From PALSA-1006 sp964571195 (GTDB lineage: Bacteria; Pseudomonadota; Gammaproteobacteria; Burkholderiales; Gallionellaceae), in NCBI GenBank assembly GCA_964571195.1, contig CAZNAD010000007.1, positions 1-64,000 on the forward strand: 64,000 nt of DNA, written 5' to 3'. The first letter of the stretch is position 1. Each line of letters opens with the position of its first letter. The notes beneath the pieces were generated by a model. That model worked only from the letters and a program-made list of their open reading frames with translations, searched no databases and had not been told where the DNA came from. This document shows positions 16,365 to 23,755 of the stretch, piece after piece. The translations under genes and the position numbers were made by a program.

Positions 16365-17150
16365 ATGAAAAATTTGCTGCTCTCCCTCGCCCTGCTCTTG
16401 GTTTCCGCTACTGCCCTCGCCGCTGTGGAAGGCGAAGAGGTGAGTTATTCCGCGAACGGCACTACGCTGAAAGGCTGGCTCGCTTACGACGGCGCGGCGA
16501 TGGGTAAACGCCCTGCGGTGCTGGTGGTGCATGAATGGTGGGGGCACAATGCTTATGCGCGCAAACGCGCCAACATGCTGGCCAAGCTGGGCTATGTGGC
16601 GCTGGCGGTGGATATGTACGGTGACGGCAAACAGGCGCAGCATCCCGACGATGCGGGCAAGTTCGCCGGGGAAGTGGCAAAGAACAAACCGCTGACAAAG
16701 GCGCGCTTCGAGGCGGCAATGAAGGTGCTGCGCGACGATGCGCGCGTGGATGGCACTAAGCTGGCGGCCATCGGATATTGTTTCGGCGGCTCGGTGGTGT
16801 TGAACATGGCGCGCGAGGGTGCTGACCTGCGCGGTGTGGCGAGTTTCCACGGCGGCCTCGCGACCGATGCCCCCGCGCAGAAGGGACAGGTGAAAGCACA
16901 GGTACGGGTATTCACCGGCGCGGATGACAAGATGATTCCACCCGTGCAGGTGGATGGCTTCAAGCAGGAGATGGGAAAAGCGGGGGTGAACTACAAGGTA
17001 GTGGTCTATCCCGGCGCGATACACAGTTTCACCAACCCGGATGCCGACGAGTTGGGCAAGAAGTTCAATATGCCTGTCGCTTACAACGCGAAGGCGGACA
17101 AGGATTCATGGGGGCAGTTACAAACTTTTCTGGCCGATGTGTTGAAATAA
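16365..17150 (+). CDS. exported dienelactone hydrolase family protein
   Basis: The start ATG 16365 has a perfect AGGAGGT site at 16354-16360; an upstream in-frame ATG at 16281 is less likely. A signal peptide (MKNLLLSLALLLVSATALAA) sends this 261-residue protein to the periplasm. It has the alpha/beta-hydrolase fold of dienelactone hydrolases, with the Cys nucleophile at residue 139 in GYCFGG, an Asp in TGADDKMIPP and a His in AIHSFTNPDAD. Family members open lactones or hydrolyse esters; the substrate is unknown. A hydrolase gene follows 13 bp downstream, so the two are probably one transcript. lepB diverges upstream across 181 bp. Confidence 0.9.
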   Translation: MKNLLLSLALLLVSATALAAVEGEEVSYSANGTTLKGWLAYDGAAMGKRPAVLVVHEWWGHNAYARKRANMLAKLGYVALAVDMYGDGKQAQHPDDAGKFAGEVAKNKPLTKARFEAAMKVLRDDARVDGTKLAAIGYCFGGSVVLNMAREGADLRGVASFHGGLATDAPAQKGQVKAQVRVFTGADDKMIPPVQVDGFKQEMGKAGVNYKVVVYPGAIHSFTNPDADELGKKFNMPVAYNAKADKDSWGQLQTFLADVLK

Positions 17151-17163
17151 ATTGGGGAAAAGC

Positions 17164-18027
17164 ATGAGAGATACCGACTGGATAGACCGCAACGAATACC
17201 CTTTCGCGCCGCACTTTTTTCAAACGCCTGCGGGCAAGCTGCATTACGTGGATGAAGGCAGCGGCGAAGTCATCGTGATGCTGCACGGCAACCCGGCCTG
17301 GTCGTTCCTGTACCGCAAGCTCATCAAGCGGCTTGCGCCGCACTATCGCTGCATCGCGCCCGACCATATCGGCTTTGGTTTGTCCGACAAACCGGCGGAC
17401 TGGAGCTACCTGCCGGAGGAGCATGCCAAGAACTTCGCCGCACTCGTCGAACATCTCGGCCTCAAGGACATCACGCTGGTAATGGGCGACTGGGGTGGCC
17501 CCATCGGCATGCACTACGCGGTGAGCCACCCAGAGAACGTGAAACGTCTGATTGTGACCAACACCTGGGCGTGGCCGGTGGACAAGGATTTCCACTATGT
17601 GGCGTTCAGCGCATTCATGGGCGGCCCCATCGGACGTTTCCTGATCCGCCATTTCAATTTCTTCGTGAATTCTTTCATGCGCGTCGCGTTCGGCGACAAG
17701 CGCAAGCTCGATGCTCATGCCCATCGCCACTACAAGGATGCCCTGCCCACTGCGGCATCGCGTAAAGGCTGTTATGTGTTCCCCAAACAGATCATCGCGT
17801 CCACAGCGTGGCTGGAGAGCATCTGGTGCAAGATGGGGGAACTGAAGGACAAACCGACGCTGTTCGTCTGGGGCATGCGAGATGTGGCATTCCGCGAGAA
17901 AGAGCTACTGCGCTGGCAAAGTGCGTTGCCGAACTCGCACACCGTGCGGCTCGCAACCGTCGGGCATTTTGTGCCGGAAGAGGCTGCGGAAGAACTGGGA
18001 AAGGCTGTTGCGGAATTTCTGGGCTGA
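17164..18027 (+). CDS. haloalkane dehalogenase-like alpha/beta hydrolase
   Basis: A 287-residue cytoplasmic alpha/beta hydrolase starting at ATG 17164 behind GGGGAAA; a TTG at 17152 is unlikely. The oxyanion region reads LHGNPAWSFLYRK. The nucleophile elbow is MGDWGGPIG, with Asp109 followed by Trp110, the arrangement used by haloalkane dehalogenases, where the Trp helps bind the halide. The catalytic His lies in VGHFVPEEA. The Asp nucleophile separates it from common esterases, which use Ser. Dehalogenase activity is plausible but unproven, since epoxide hydrolases share the Asp and differ in the cap. It probably shares a transcript with the dienelactone hydrolase-like gene. Confidence 0.82.
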   Translation: MRDTDWIDRNEYPFAPHFFQTPAGKLHYVDEGSGEVIVMLHGNPAWSFLYRKLIKRLAPHYRCIAPDHIGFGLSDKPADWSYLPEEHAKNFAALVEHLGLKDITLVMGDWGGPIGMHYAVSHPENVKRLIVTNTWAWPVDKDFHYVAFSAFMGGPIGRFLIRHFNFFVNSFMRVAFGDKRKLDAHAHRHYKDALPTAASRKGCYVFPKQIIASTAWLESIWCKMGELKDKPTLFVWGMRDVAFREKELLRWQSALPNSHTVRLATVGHFVPEEAAEELGKAVAEFLG

Positions 18028-18037
18028 TGCGTGCAGA

Positions 18038-18790
18038 TCACGCTTCCTGGGAAATGGCGACGCGGTCTTTTCCGTTATGCTTGGCCTCGTACAGTGCCTT
18101 GTCGGCCTGCGCTATGAGTTGATCCACTCCCTTGCTGCCTTTTAAGTCCAGATAGGCCACACCGACACTCACGGTGAAGTGAACCTGGCGGGCATAGTCG
18201 CCCGAAGTCGTCACCGAAGCATTGCGAATCTCCACCAGCATTTTTTCGACCAATGACCGCACCGCATCTTTGCCTGCCCCATAGATAATCATGGCGAATT
18301 CTTCACCGCCCAGACGACCGATTACATCACTCTTGCGCACCACGCCGCTGGCGACCGAGGCGAAACACTTCAGCACCTCGTCTCCCACCGCGTGACCGTA
18401 GACATCATTGACCGTCTTGAAGTTATCCAGATCGATATAAACCAGTGCCAACTCGATCTGACTGCGACGCGCCAGACTGATGGCGCGTTCCGCATGATCC
18501 AGAAAAGCCCTGCGGCTCATCACGCCGGTGAGCTCGTCGATCATGGCCAGTTTGCGCATCTCCATCTCGAGATAATGGATTTTGACCAGCGCACCGAACA
18601 GCGGCCAGAACAGAAAAGGCGCGATAGTCAGCGGTGCCAGAATAGAGAGGGTTAAGGCGATCTCGCTGACTGCTATCCCCTTGAACATCATGACCAAGCA
18701 GGTAAACAGAACCGACGACACGGTCGCTAGCGCGGTAGCGATGAGTACACTGGGAATGTGACCAAGCCGAATGATTGATTTCCTGAACAT
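18038..18790 (-). CDS. membrane diguanylate cyclase
   Basis: A 250-residue protein with two N-terminal membrane helices (about residues 13-37 and 42-68), a short linker and a GGDEF domain. The catalytic signature is GGEEF, intact, and an inhibitory I-site RKSD lies five residues before it, so the enzyme should make c-di-GMP and be feedback-inhibited by it. There is no large sensor domain; the membrane part may itself sense. It converges on the dehalogenase-like gene with a 10-bp gap. Two copies of an 11-bp sequence lie just upstream of its start and may bind a regulator. Confidence 0.92.
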   Translation of the reverse strand: MFRKSIIRLGHIPSVLIATALATVSSVLFTCLVMMFKGIAVSEIALTLSILAPLTIAPFLFWPLFGALVKIHYLEMEMRKLAMIDELTGVMSRRAFLDHAERAISLARRSQIELALVYIDLDNFKTVNDVYGHAVGDEVLKCFASVASGVVRKSDVIGRLGGEEFAMIIYGAGKDAVRSLVEKMLVEIRNASVTTSGDYARQVHFTVSVGVAYLDLKGSKGVDQLIAQADKALYEAKHNGKDRVAISQEA

Positions 18791-18797
18791 GGCGACT

Positions 18798-18819
18798 ATT
18801 GTAACGCGATTGTAACGTG
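18798..18819 (-). promoter_or_regulatory. tandem 11-bp repeat upstream of the diguanylate cyclase
   Basis: ATTGTAACGCG and ATTGTAACGTG follow each other directly, 8 bp upstream of the diguanylate cyclase start at 18790. A spacing of 11 bp puts both copies on the same face of the helix. This is the geometry used by OmpR/PhoB-type regulators, but no regulator can be named from sequence. Confidence 0.5.
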
Positions 18820-18905
18820 TTGCGACAAGCCGCCCTGCGGGCTACAGCCTTGTCCAGCACTATGCGCCAGTGTAGATTATGGCCTCTCTCCTCCGGGACG
18901 ACGAC

Positions 18906-19592
18906 ATGAGTGACCGATATTTCAGCAAACAGACTTTCGCCTTTCTTTCCGCACTGGCGCAGAACAATGACCGTGAATGGTTCGCGCAGCACCAGCAGGA
19001 GTACGAGGATTTTGTGCGCACGCCCGCGCTGGATTTCATCAGCAGCATGTCGGATGAGATACCCGCCATCTCGCGCCATTTTCTGGCGCAGCCGAAGAAA
19101 GTGGGAGGTTCGCTGATGCGTGTCCAGCGCGATACGCGCTTCAGCAAGGACAAAATACCGTACAAGACCAATATCGGTATCCAGTTCCGCCACGAGGTAG
19201 GCAAGGATGTACATGCGCCGGGTTATTACCTGCACATCGCGCCGGGTGAGTGTTTCGTGGGCATCGGGCTGTGGCATCCAGAGGCGGATGCGCTGTTCAA
19301 GATACGCGAGGCCATCGCGCAGAAAGGTGATGAATGGCTGGCTGCACGCGACGACCGGGCCTTCCGCAAACATTACTCGCTCGAGGGAGAAGTCCTCGCC
19401 AACGCACCGCGCGGTTTCGCCAAGGATCATCCGCTGGTGAATGATCTGAAGCGCAAAGATTTTATCGGCATGGCAACGTTGAGCGAAGCGACCGTGATTT
19501 CAGACACTCTGCGCGCACAGGTGGTGGCACGTTTCCGCGAGGCCGAACCGTATATGCGCTTCCTGTGCAATGCACTGGAATTACGCTTCTAG
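18906..19592 (+). CDS. DUF2461 family protein
   Basis: A 228-residue soluble protein starting at ATG 18906. The frame opens earlier at 18879, but MSDRYFSKQTFAFLSALAQN is the normal family start. DUF2461 members have no established function. The conserved segments here are NNDREWFAQHQQEYE, the Arg/Lys-rich core RVQRDTRFSKDKIPYKTNIG and YYLHIAPGECFVGIGLW. The gene stands alone on the plus strand, divergent from the diguanylate cyclase. Confidence 0.85.
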   Translation: MSDRYFSKQTFAFLSALAQNNDREWFAQHQQEYEDFVRTPALDFISSMSDEIPAISRHFLAQPKKVGGSLMRVQRDTRFSKDKIPYKTNIGIQFRHEVGKDVHAPGYYLHIAPGECFVGIGLWHPEADALFKIREAIAQKGDEWLAARDDRAFRKHYSLEGEVLANAPRGFAKDHPLVNDLKRKDFIGMATLSEATVISDTLRAQVVARFREAEPYMRFLCNALELRF

Positions 19593-19730
19593 ACCGCTCC
19601 AAGAATACATAGTTGAATGATCTAGTCTGGCATACCTGCGGGCGAGATTTTTTTCGCCATTGAATTGTGCTAAATTTTCATCGGGCTGAATTTTCACCCG
19701 TCAATCAACCAAATCTGGAGGGGACCTAAG

Positions 19731-19814
19731 ATGACTTTCTTACTCATTGTCGTAGTGTGCGCTGTAGTCGTTGGTGGCGGCTTGGCGCTCATCGCATTCA
19801 AGAGCACAGACTAA
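19731..19814 (+). CDS. 27-residue single-helix membrane microprotein
   Basis: A short reading frame encoding MTFLLIVVVCAVVVGGGLAL followed by IAFKSTD. It forms one membrane helix with a short charged C-terminus. It has a strong GGAGGGGA ribosome site at 19717-19724. A complete rho-independent terminator starts 21 bp after the stop, and a 138-bp leader precedes it, so it looks like an independent small gene. I do not recognise the family. Similar one-helix peptides act as small subunits of respiratory or transport complexes, but nothing here links it to a partner. Confidence 0.65.
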   Translation: MTFLLIVVVCAVVVGGGLALIAFKSTD

Positions 19815-19834
19815 ACGGCGCTCTTCCGAAAAAG

Positions 19835-19871
19835 AAAAAGCCCGCTTGTTTCGGCAAGCGGGCTTTTTTTT
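19835..19871. terminator. bidirectional rho-independent terminator
   Basis: AGCCCGCTTG and CAAGCGGGCT form a ten-base GC-rich stem around a six-base loop, with an A-tract before and a T-tract after. It serves both the microprotein gene on the left and slyD on the right. Confidence 0.92.
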
Positions 19872-19884
19872 GGCGTGACGACGA

Positions 19885-20373
19885 TCAGTGGTGATGGCCG
19901 CCTTCGCCGTGCACATGGCCGTGATCCAGTTCTTCCTGGGTCGCGGGACGCACGGCGGTAATGACACCGTCGAACTTGATGGTCTTGCCGGCGAGCGGAT
20001 GATTGCCGTCAACGGTGACGTCCTTGTCGCTGACCTCGACCACGGTATAGAGCAGAAAATCCTCGTCATCGTCGCCTTCCGCGCCGCCCTCGAACTGCAT
20101 ACCGACTTCGACTTCTTTGGGGAACATGTCGCGCGGTTCGACGCGCACCAGCTCGTGCTCGTATTCACCGAACGCATCATCCGGCTCCATGGTGACGGAG
20201 AACTTGTCACCCACGTTCTTGCCGTGGATAGCCTCTTCCACTGCGGGGAAGATACCGTCGTAGCCGCCGTGGACGTAGCTGATGGGGTCGTCCGCCTTTT
20301 CGAGTATGCTGCCTTCGCTCACATCAGTCAGTTCATAACGCACTGAGACGACGGTGTCTTTAGCGACTTTCAT
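19885..20373 (-). CDS. slyD: SlyD-type FKBP peptidyl-prolyl isomerase
   Basis: A 162-residue cytoplasmic chaperone and proline isomerase. The FKBP fold is interrupted by the insert-in-flap chaperone domain (EPRDMFPKEVEVGMQFEGGA), as in SlyD. The C-terminal tail is His-rich (HGHVHGEGGHHH), which in SlyD binds nickel and other metals and helps hydrogenase maturation. The start ATG overlaps the stop of the peroxiredoxin gene by four bases, so the two are translationally coupled. The tail is shorter than in E. coli and lacks the Cys residues, which may reduce metal capacity. Confidence 0.93.
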   Translation of the reverse strand: MKVAKDTVVSVRYELTDVSEGSILEKADDPISYVHGGYDGIFPAVEEAIHGKNVGDKFSVTMEPDDAFGEYEHELVRVEPRDMFPKEVEVGMQFEGGAEGDDDEDFLLYTVVEVSDKDVTVDGNHPLAGKTIKFDGVITAVRPATQEELDHGHVHGEGGHHH

Positions 20374-20840
20374 TTCATTTCCTTTATCAAATTGAGTACT
20401 TCATCCGGGTGCTTGTGCGCGTGCACGCCGTACATCACGTGGCGCAGCTTGCCTTGTTTGTCGATCACGAAGGTGGAACGCTGGATGGCGACCGTCTTGT
20501 GACCGTCTGTTTCTTTTTCGTACAACACGCCGTATTTTTTGCAGATGCGCGATTCGGTATCCGACAGCAGCAACACGGATAAGCCGTATTTGTCGCGAAA
20601 GGCGGCGTGGCTGATGCAATCGTCGCGGCTGACACCCACCACGACGGTGTCGTATTCGGCGAAGTCTTCCTCATGGTCGCTGAATTCTGTGGCTTCCATG
20701 GTGCAACCGGGGGTATCGTCCTTGGGGTAAAAATACAGCACGATGTTCTTCTTGCCCAACAGGGAGGTGAGTCTGAACATCTCCATGTCGGCATCGGCCA
20801 ACTCGAAATGCGGTGCATCCATTCCAACTTGTAAATGCAT
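20370..20840 (-). CDS. bcp: peroxiredoxin of the Bcp/PrxQ group
   Basis: A 156-residue thiol peroxidase that reduces peroxides. The peroxidatic Cys is Cys46 in DDTPGCTMEATEF. The common resolving Cys five residues later is replaced by Thr51. Other Cys residues occur at 75 (SRDDCISH) and near 98, so the enzyme may use a distant resolving Cys, as known for some Bcp proteins, or work as a one-Cys type. Start ATG 20840 is followed by the normal HLQVGMDAPHFEL opening. It forms a coupled operon with slyD and diverges from roxA across 89 bp. Confidence 0.93.
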   Translation of the reverse strand: MHLQVGMDAPHFELADADMEMFRLTSLLGKKNIVLYFYPKDDTPGCTMEATEFSDHEEDFAEYDTVVVGVSRDDCISHAAFRDKYGLSVLLLSDTESRICKKYGVLYEKETDGHKTVAIQRSTFVIDKQGKLRHVMYGVHAHKHPDEVLNLIKEMK

Positions 20841-20917
20841 GGTGTGATCCCCCTGTGCGGCATTCTAACTGAGATTTATTTCATGCCAAATTTATTTTGC
20901 AGCGATTTCCACACGGC

Positions 20918-20923
20918 TATAAT
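20918..20923 (+). promoter_or_regulatory. TATAAT -10 element close to the roxA start codon
   Basis: A perfect TATAAT ends seven bases before the roxA ATG at 20930, so transcription would begin on or next to the start codon. The -35 region is poor (about TTTTGC). No ribosome site is visible before the ATG. Confidence 0.5.
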
Positions 20924-20929
20924 CGCGCC

Positions 20930-22063
20930 ATGAAAACAAAACTCACCCTGTTGGGCGGCCTCTCCACCGAGGAGTTCCTGCGCGATTATTGGCAGAAGAA
21001 ACCTCTGCTCATCCGTCAGGCTGTCCCCGGCTTCAAAGGCCTGTTAAATCCGCAACAACTCGTCGAACTTTCTTGCCAGGAAGACGCTCAGGCTCGTCTG
21101 GTGAAACAGACTCGCGGCAACTGGCAACTGGCGCACGGGCCTTTCGCTCCCGACGAGATGGCGAAACTGCGCGGCAAATGGACGGTGCTGGTGCAGGGCG
21201 TGAACCATGTGCTGCCGGAAGCGACAGAGTTGCTCAAACGCTTCAACTTCATCCCGCATGCACGGCTCGATGATCTGATGGTGAGTTATGCGCCCAAGGG
21301 CGGCGGCGTCGGGCCTCACTTCGATGCTTATGATGTATTTCTGCTACAGGGCTGCGGGCATCGTCGCTGGCAGATATCGACACAGGAAGACCGCAGCCTG
21401 ATCCCCGGTGCGCCGCTGCGCATCCTGCAGCGTTTCGAGGTGGAGCAGGAATGGGTACTGGAAGCGGGCGATATGCTTTATCTGCCGCCGCACTGCGGAC
21501 ACAACGGCATCGCCGAAGATGATTGCATGACCTATTCCATCGGCTTCCGTACCCCGGCCTATCAGGAGCTGGCGGAACAGTTTCTGGTATATCTGCAAGA
21601 CCGCATCTGTGTGGATGGCATGTATGCCGACCCGGATCTCAAAACTCAGACTCACCCTTCCGAGATCGGCACACCGATGTTGCAACAGGTGGATCAGGCG
21701 ATACGCAAAGTGCAGTGGGACGACGAGGATGTCGCCAACTTCTTGGGCAGCTATCTGAGCGAACCGAAGCCGCACATCTTTTTCGACACCCCCGACAAGC
21801 CGCTCTCCGCCACACGTTTCGCGCAGGCATTACAGACACGCGGCATCGCGCTCGATCTCAAGACGCAGATGTTGTGCCACGGCAGCACGATATTCATCAA
21901 TGGCGATTCTCATCCGGTCGGTAAGGGCAGTTATCGCGCGCTACGCGAACTGGCCGATAACCGCGAATTGGCTGCGGGCAATAAGTTGACACAAGAAACG
22001 CTCGATCTGCTGTATGAATTTTATCTGGATGGTTATCTCGACCTGACCGCCAAACGGAGGTGA
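20930..22063 (+). CDS. roxA: JmjC cupin ribosomal oxygenase (RoxA/YcfD type)
   Basis: A 377-residue Fe(II)/2-oxoglutarate oxygenase; E. coli YcfD hydroxylates an Arg of ribosomal protein L16. The iron-binding triad is visible: His130 and Asp132 in GPHFDAYD, and a third His in LPPHCGHNG. The opening SWK-type motif is here DYWQKKPLLIRQAVPGF, typical of the family. The C-terminal half holds the dimerisation and winged-helix region (SATRFAQALQTRGIAL). The start is ATG 20930 rather than an upstream TTG, although no ribosome site is seen. The next gene starts 3 bp after the stop. Confidence 0.93.
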   Translation: MKTKLTLLGGLSTEEFLRDYWQKKPLLIRQAVPGFKGLLNPQQLVELSCQEDAQARLVKQTRGNWQLAHGPFAPDEMAKLRGKWTVLVQGVNHVLPEATELLKRFNFIPHARLDDLMVSYAPKGGGVGPHFDAYDVFLLQGCGHRRWQISTQEDRSLIPGAPLRILQRFEVEQEWVLEAGDMLYLPPHCGHNGIAEDDCMTYSIGFRTPAYQELAEQFLVYLQDRICVDGMYADPDLKTQTHPSEIGTPMLQQVDQAIRKVQWDDEDVANFLGSYLSEPKPHIFFDTPDKPLSATRFAQALQTRGIALDLKTQMLCHGSTIFINGDSHPVGKGSYRALRELADNRELAAGNKLTQETLDLLYEFYLDGYLDLTAKRR

Positions 22064-22066
22064 ATA

Positions 22067-22558
22067 ATGAGTGACGGCGAGCTGCGACACACGGCCTTGA
22101 ACGGTACTGGCGAATACGTCGCGGCACTGGATGCCTTGTGTGCCTCGGCAAGGCATACGCTGTTACTGTTCGAGAAAGATTTCGACAATCTCGGTTTCAA
22201 TTCTGCTGCCCGCTACGATGTTTTGCGCCACTTCCTGCTGGGCTCGCCCAATGCACGCCTGCATCTGCTGGCACACGACGTCAGACCGCTGGTAAGTTTC
22301 TGCCCGCGCATGATGACACTGTTGCGCCAGTTCGGTCACGCCATGCATATCCACCAGACACCGCTCAACCTGCGCCATGTGTCCGCACCCTTTGCCGTGG
22401 CGGATGAACAGCATTCTGTGCGTCGTTATCACTTTGACGACGTTCGAGGAATTTGGGCACAAAATGACCCGGAAAGCGCACTTCTACTGAAATCCCGTTT
22501 TGAAGAAATGTGGGGAAACTCACGCCCGGGCGCTGCGCCCGACGCTCTGGGCCTGTGA
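22067..22558 (+). CDS. conserved hypothetical protein, DUF7931-like
   Basis: A 163-residue soluble protein that starts 3 bp after the roxA stop behind a GGAGG site. The segment ASARHTLLLFEKDFDNLGFN and the later HQTPLNLRHVSAPFAVADEQ resemble the phospholipase D-like fold, but no HKD motif is present, so it is not an active phosphodiesterase of that type. It seems to match a domain known only as unknown function next to cupin genes. Its constant association with a ribosomal oxygenase might mean a shared task, but this is speculation. Confidence 0.7.
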   Translation: MSDGELRHTALNGTGEYVAALDALCASARHTLLLFEKDFDNLGFNSAARYDVLRHFLLGSPNARLHLLAHDVRPLVSFCPRMMTLLRQFGHAMHIHQTPLNLRHVSAPFAVADEQHSVRRYHFDDVRGIWAQNDPESALLLKSRFEEMWGNSRPGAAPDALGL

Positions 22559-22715
22559 ATCCCTCCCAAAACAGCCGCTAACCCCCTAATAACCCAGCAT
22601 ATACCTCTAGCTTTTTTTAAAAAAGAAGGTAGAATGCCGCGTCCTTGCAACGGCAGCCATGTCGCGGCACGGCCTCCATAGACTTTTATCAACTGACTTT
22701 AACTAAGGAAATACC

Positions 22716-22916
22716 ATGAAATTCTCTGCTCTCGTTGCTGCGTTGTTGGCTCTGTCTCTGTCTGCTTGTGGTCAAAAGGCTGAAGCTCCTGCTGCTGCCC
22801 CAGCTCCTGCTGCTGAAGCTCCTGCTGCTGCATCCGCTCCAGCTGCTGCTCCTGCTGCTGACGCTGCTGCATCCGCTCCAGCTGCTGCTCCTGCTGCTGA
22901 GCCAGCAAAGCACTAA
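22716..22916 (+). CDS. Ala/Pro-rich small lipoprotein
   Basis: A 66-residue product with a signal peptide and lipobox (LSLSACGQ), so the mature part is a lipidated chain made almost only of Ala, Pro and a few Glu. The coding DNA has a 38-bp direct repeat at 22824-22861 and 22863-22900. A GGAAATACC ribosome site precedes ATG 22716, and a strong terminator follows the stop at 22934. It is an independent unit after a 157-bp intergenic region. Such short lipoproteins with disordered tails are common in betaproteobacteria; the function is unknown. Long antisense frames here result from the repeat. Confidence 0.8.
   Translation: MKFSALVAALLALSLSACGQKAEAPAAAPAPAAEAPAAASAPAAAPAADAAASAPAAAPAAEPAKH
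22824..22900. repeat. 38-bp tandem repeat in the lipoprotein gene
   Basis: Two copies beginning GCTGCTGCATCCGCTCCAGC, at 22824-22861 and 22863-22900, period 39 bp, so the frame is kept. Copy number may vary between strains and would change the tail length in 13-residue steps. Confidence 0.85.
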
Positions 22917-22933
22917 GAGCTGCTTGCAACTCG

Positions 22934-22961
22934 AAAAAAGCCGACGTAAGTCGGCTTTTTT
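22934..22961. terminator. rho-independent terminator
   Basis: AAAAAAGCCGAC, loop GTAA, then GTCGGCTTTTTT. It ends the lipoprotein gene and, on the other strand, the metallo-hydrolase operon. Confidence 0.9.
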
Positions 22962-22985
22962 ATTGCCCGCATTATCCCCCTGCAC

Positions 22986-23753
22986 TCAGTCAATTTCGCG
23001 CCAGGGTAGTCCCGCTTCCTGTGTCGCCACACAGATTCGCTCCGACCCATCCGCTAACACCTCGCGCAACGCGCCGACAGCCAGTGCTGCGGTATTGTTC
23101 TTATAACTGAGGTGCGCCGCCACCAGATGCTGCAATCTGCTGTTGTCCAGCCGCGCCAGCAATGCCGCCGCGTCACGATTGTTCAGATGGCCGAAGCGGC
23201 CGCCGACCCGTTGTTTCAAACTGTAGGGATATTCGCCGTTCTGCAACAGGTCGACATCATGGTTACACTCCAGCACCAGTGCGTCACATCCGCTCAGCGT
23301 TGCTTCGATATGGGGGGTGGCGCAACCCGTATCGGTCAACACGCCCAGACGCCTGTTGCCGTCGCTGAACACGTATTGCACCGGCTCGCTCGCATCGTGC
23401 GGCACGGGATAGGGGTGTATCAACATGTCGCCCACCGAGAACGGCAGATGCGGATTGATCTCGCTGACATCGCCAATATCGGCGAACGCCCCCTGCTGAC
23501 TGCGCAGCGTACCGTGGGTGAGAAATACGGGAAGAGAAAATTTGCGCGCCAGACGGGCGACACCACCGATATGGTCGCCGTGTTCATGGGTGACGACGAT
23601 GGCATCCAACGATTCCGGTACCAGGTCGAGACGCGCCAGACGAGTGATTGTTTCGCTGAGCGAGAAGCCGCAATCCATCAATACTCTTGTGTCACCAACC
23701 TGAACAACGAGGGCGTTGCCCTCGCTGCCGCTACCCAGCAGCGCGAAACGCAT
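22986..23753 (-). CDS. MBL-fold metallo-hydrolase (YycJ/WalJ type)
   Basis: A 255-residue metallo-beta-lactamase fold protein. The metal site THEHGDHIGG is intact, with further His residues in PHDASEPVQY and in ECNHDVDLL. The start MRFALLGSGSEGNALVV is the family hallmark. Related proteins act as exonucleases or RNA hydrolases; YycJ of Firmicutes is linked to DNA repair and cell wall control. The gene is last in the dapA-bamC-MBL unit, 2 bp after bamC. This order is common in betaproteobacteria. The substrate is unknown. Confidence 0.9.
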   Translation of the reverse strand: MRFALLGSGSEGNALVVQVGDTRVLMDCGFSLSETITRLARLDLVPESLDAIVVTHEHGDHIGGVARLARKFSLPVFLTHGTLRSQQGAFADIGDVSEINPHLPFSVGDMLIHPYPVPHDASEPVQYVFSDGNRRLGVLTDTGCATPHIEATLSGCDALVLECNHDVDLLQNGEYPYSLKQRVGGRFGHLNNRDAAALLARLDNSRLQHLVAAHLSYKNNTAALAVGALREVLADGSERICVATQEAGLPWREID

Positions 23754-23755
23754 TG

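Noticed and set aside
22689..22985. Gln- or Ser-rich antisense frames opposite the small lipoprotein
   Set aside because: They result from the GCT-CCT-GCT repeats of the lipoprotein gene read backwards.
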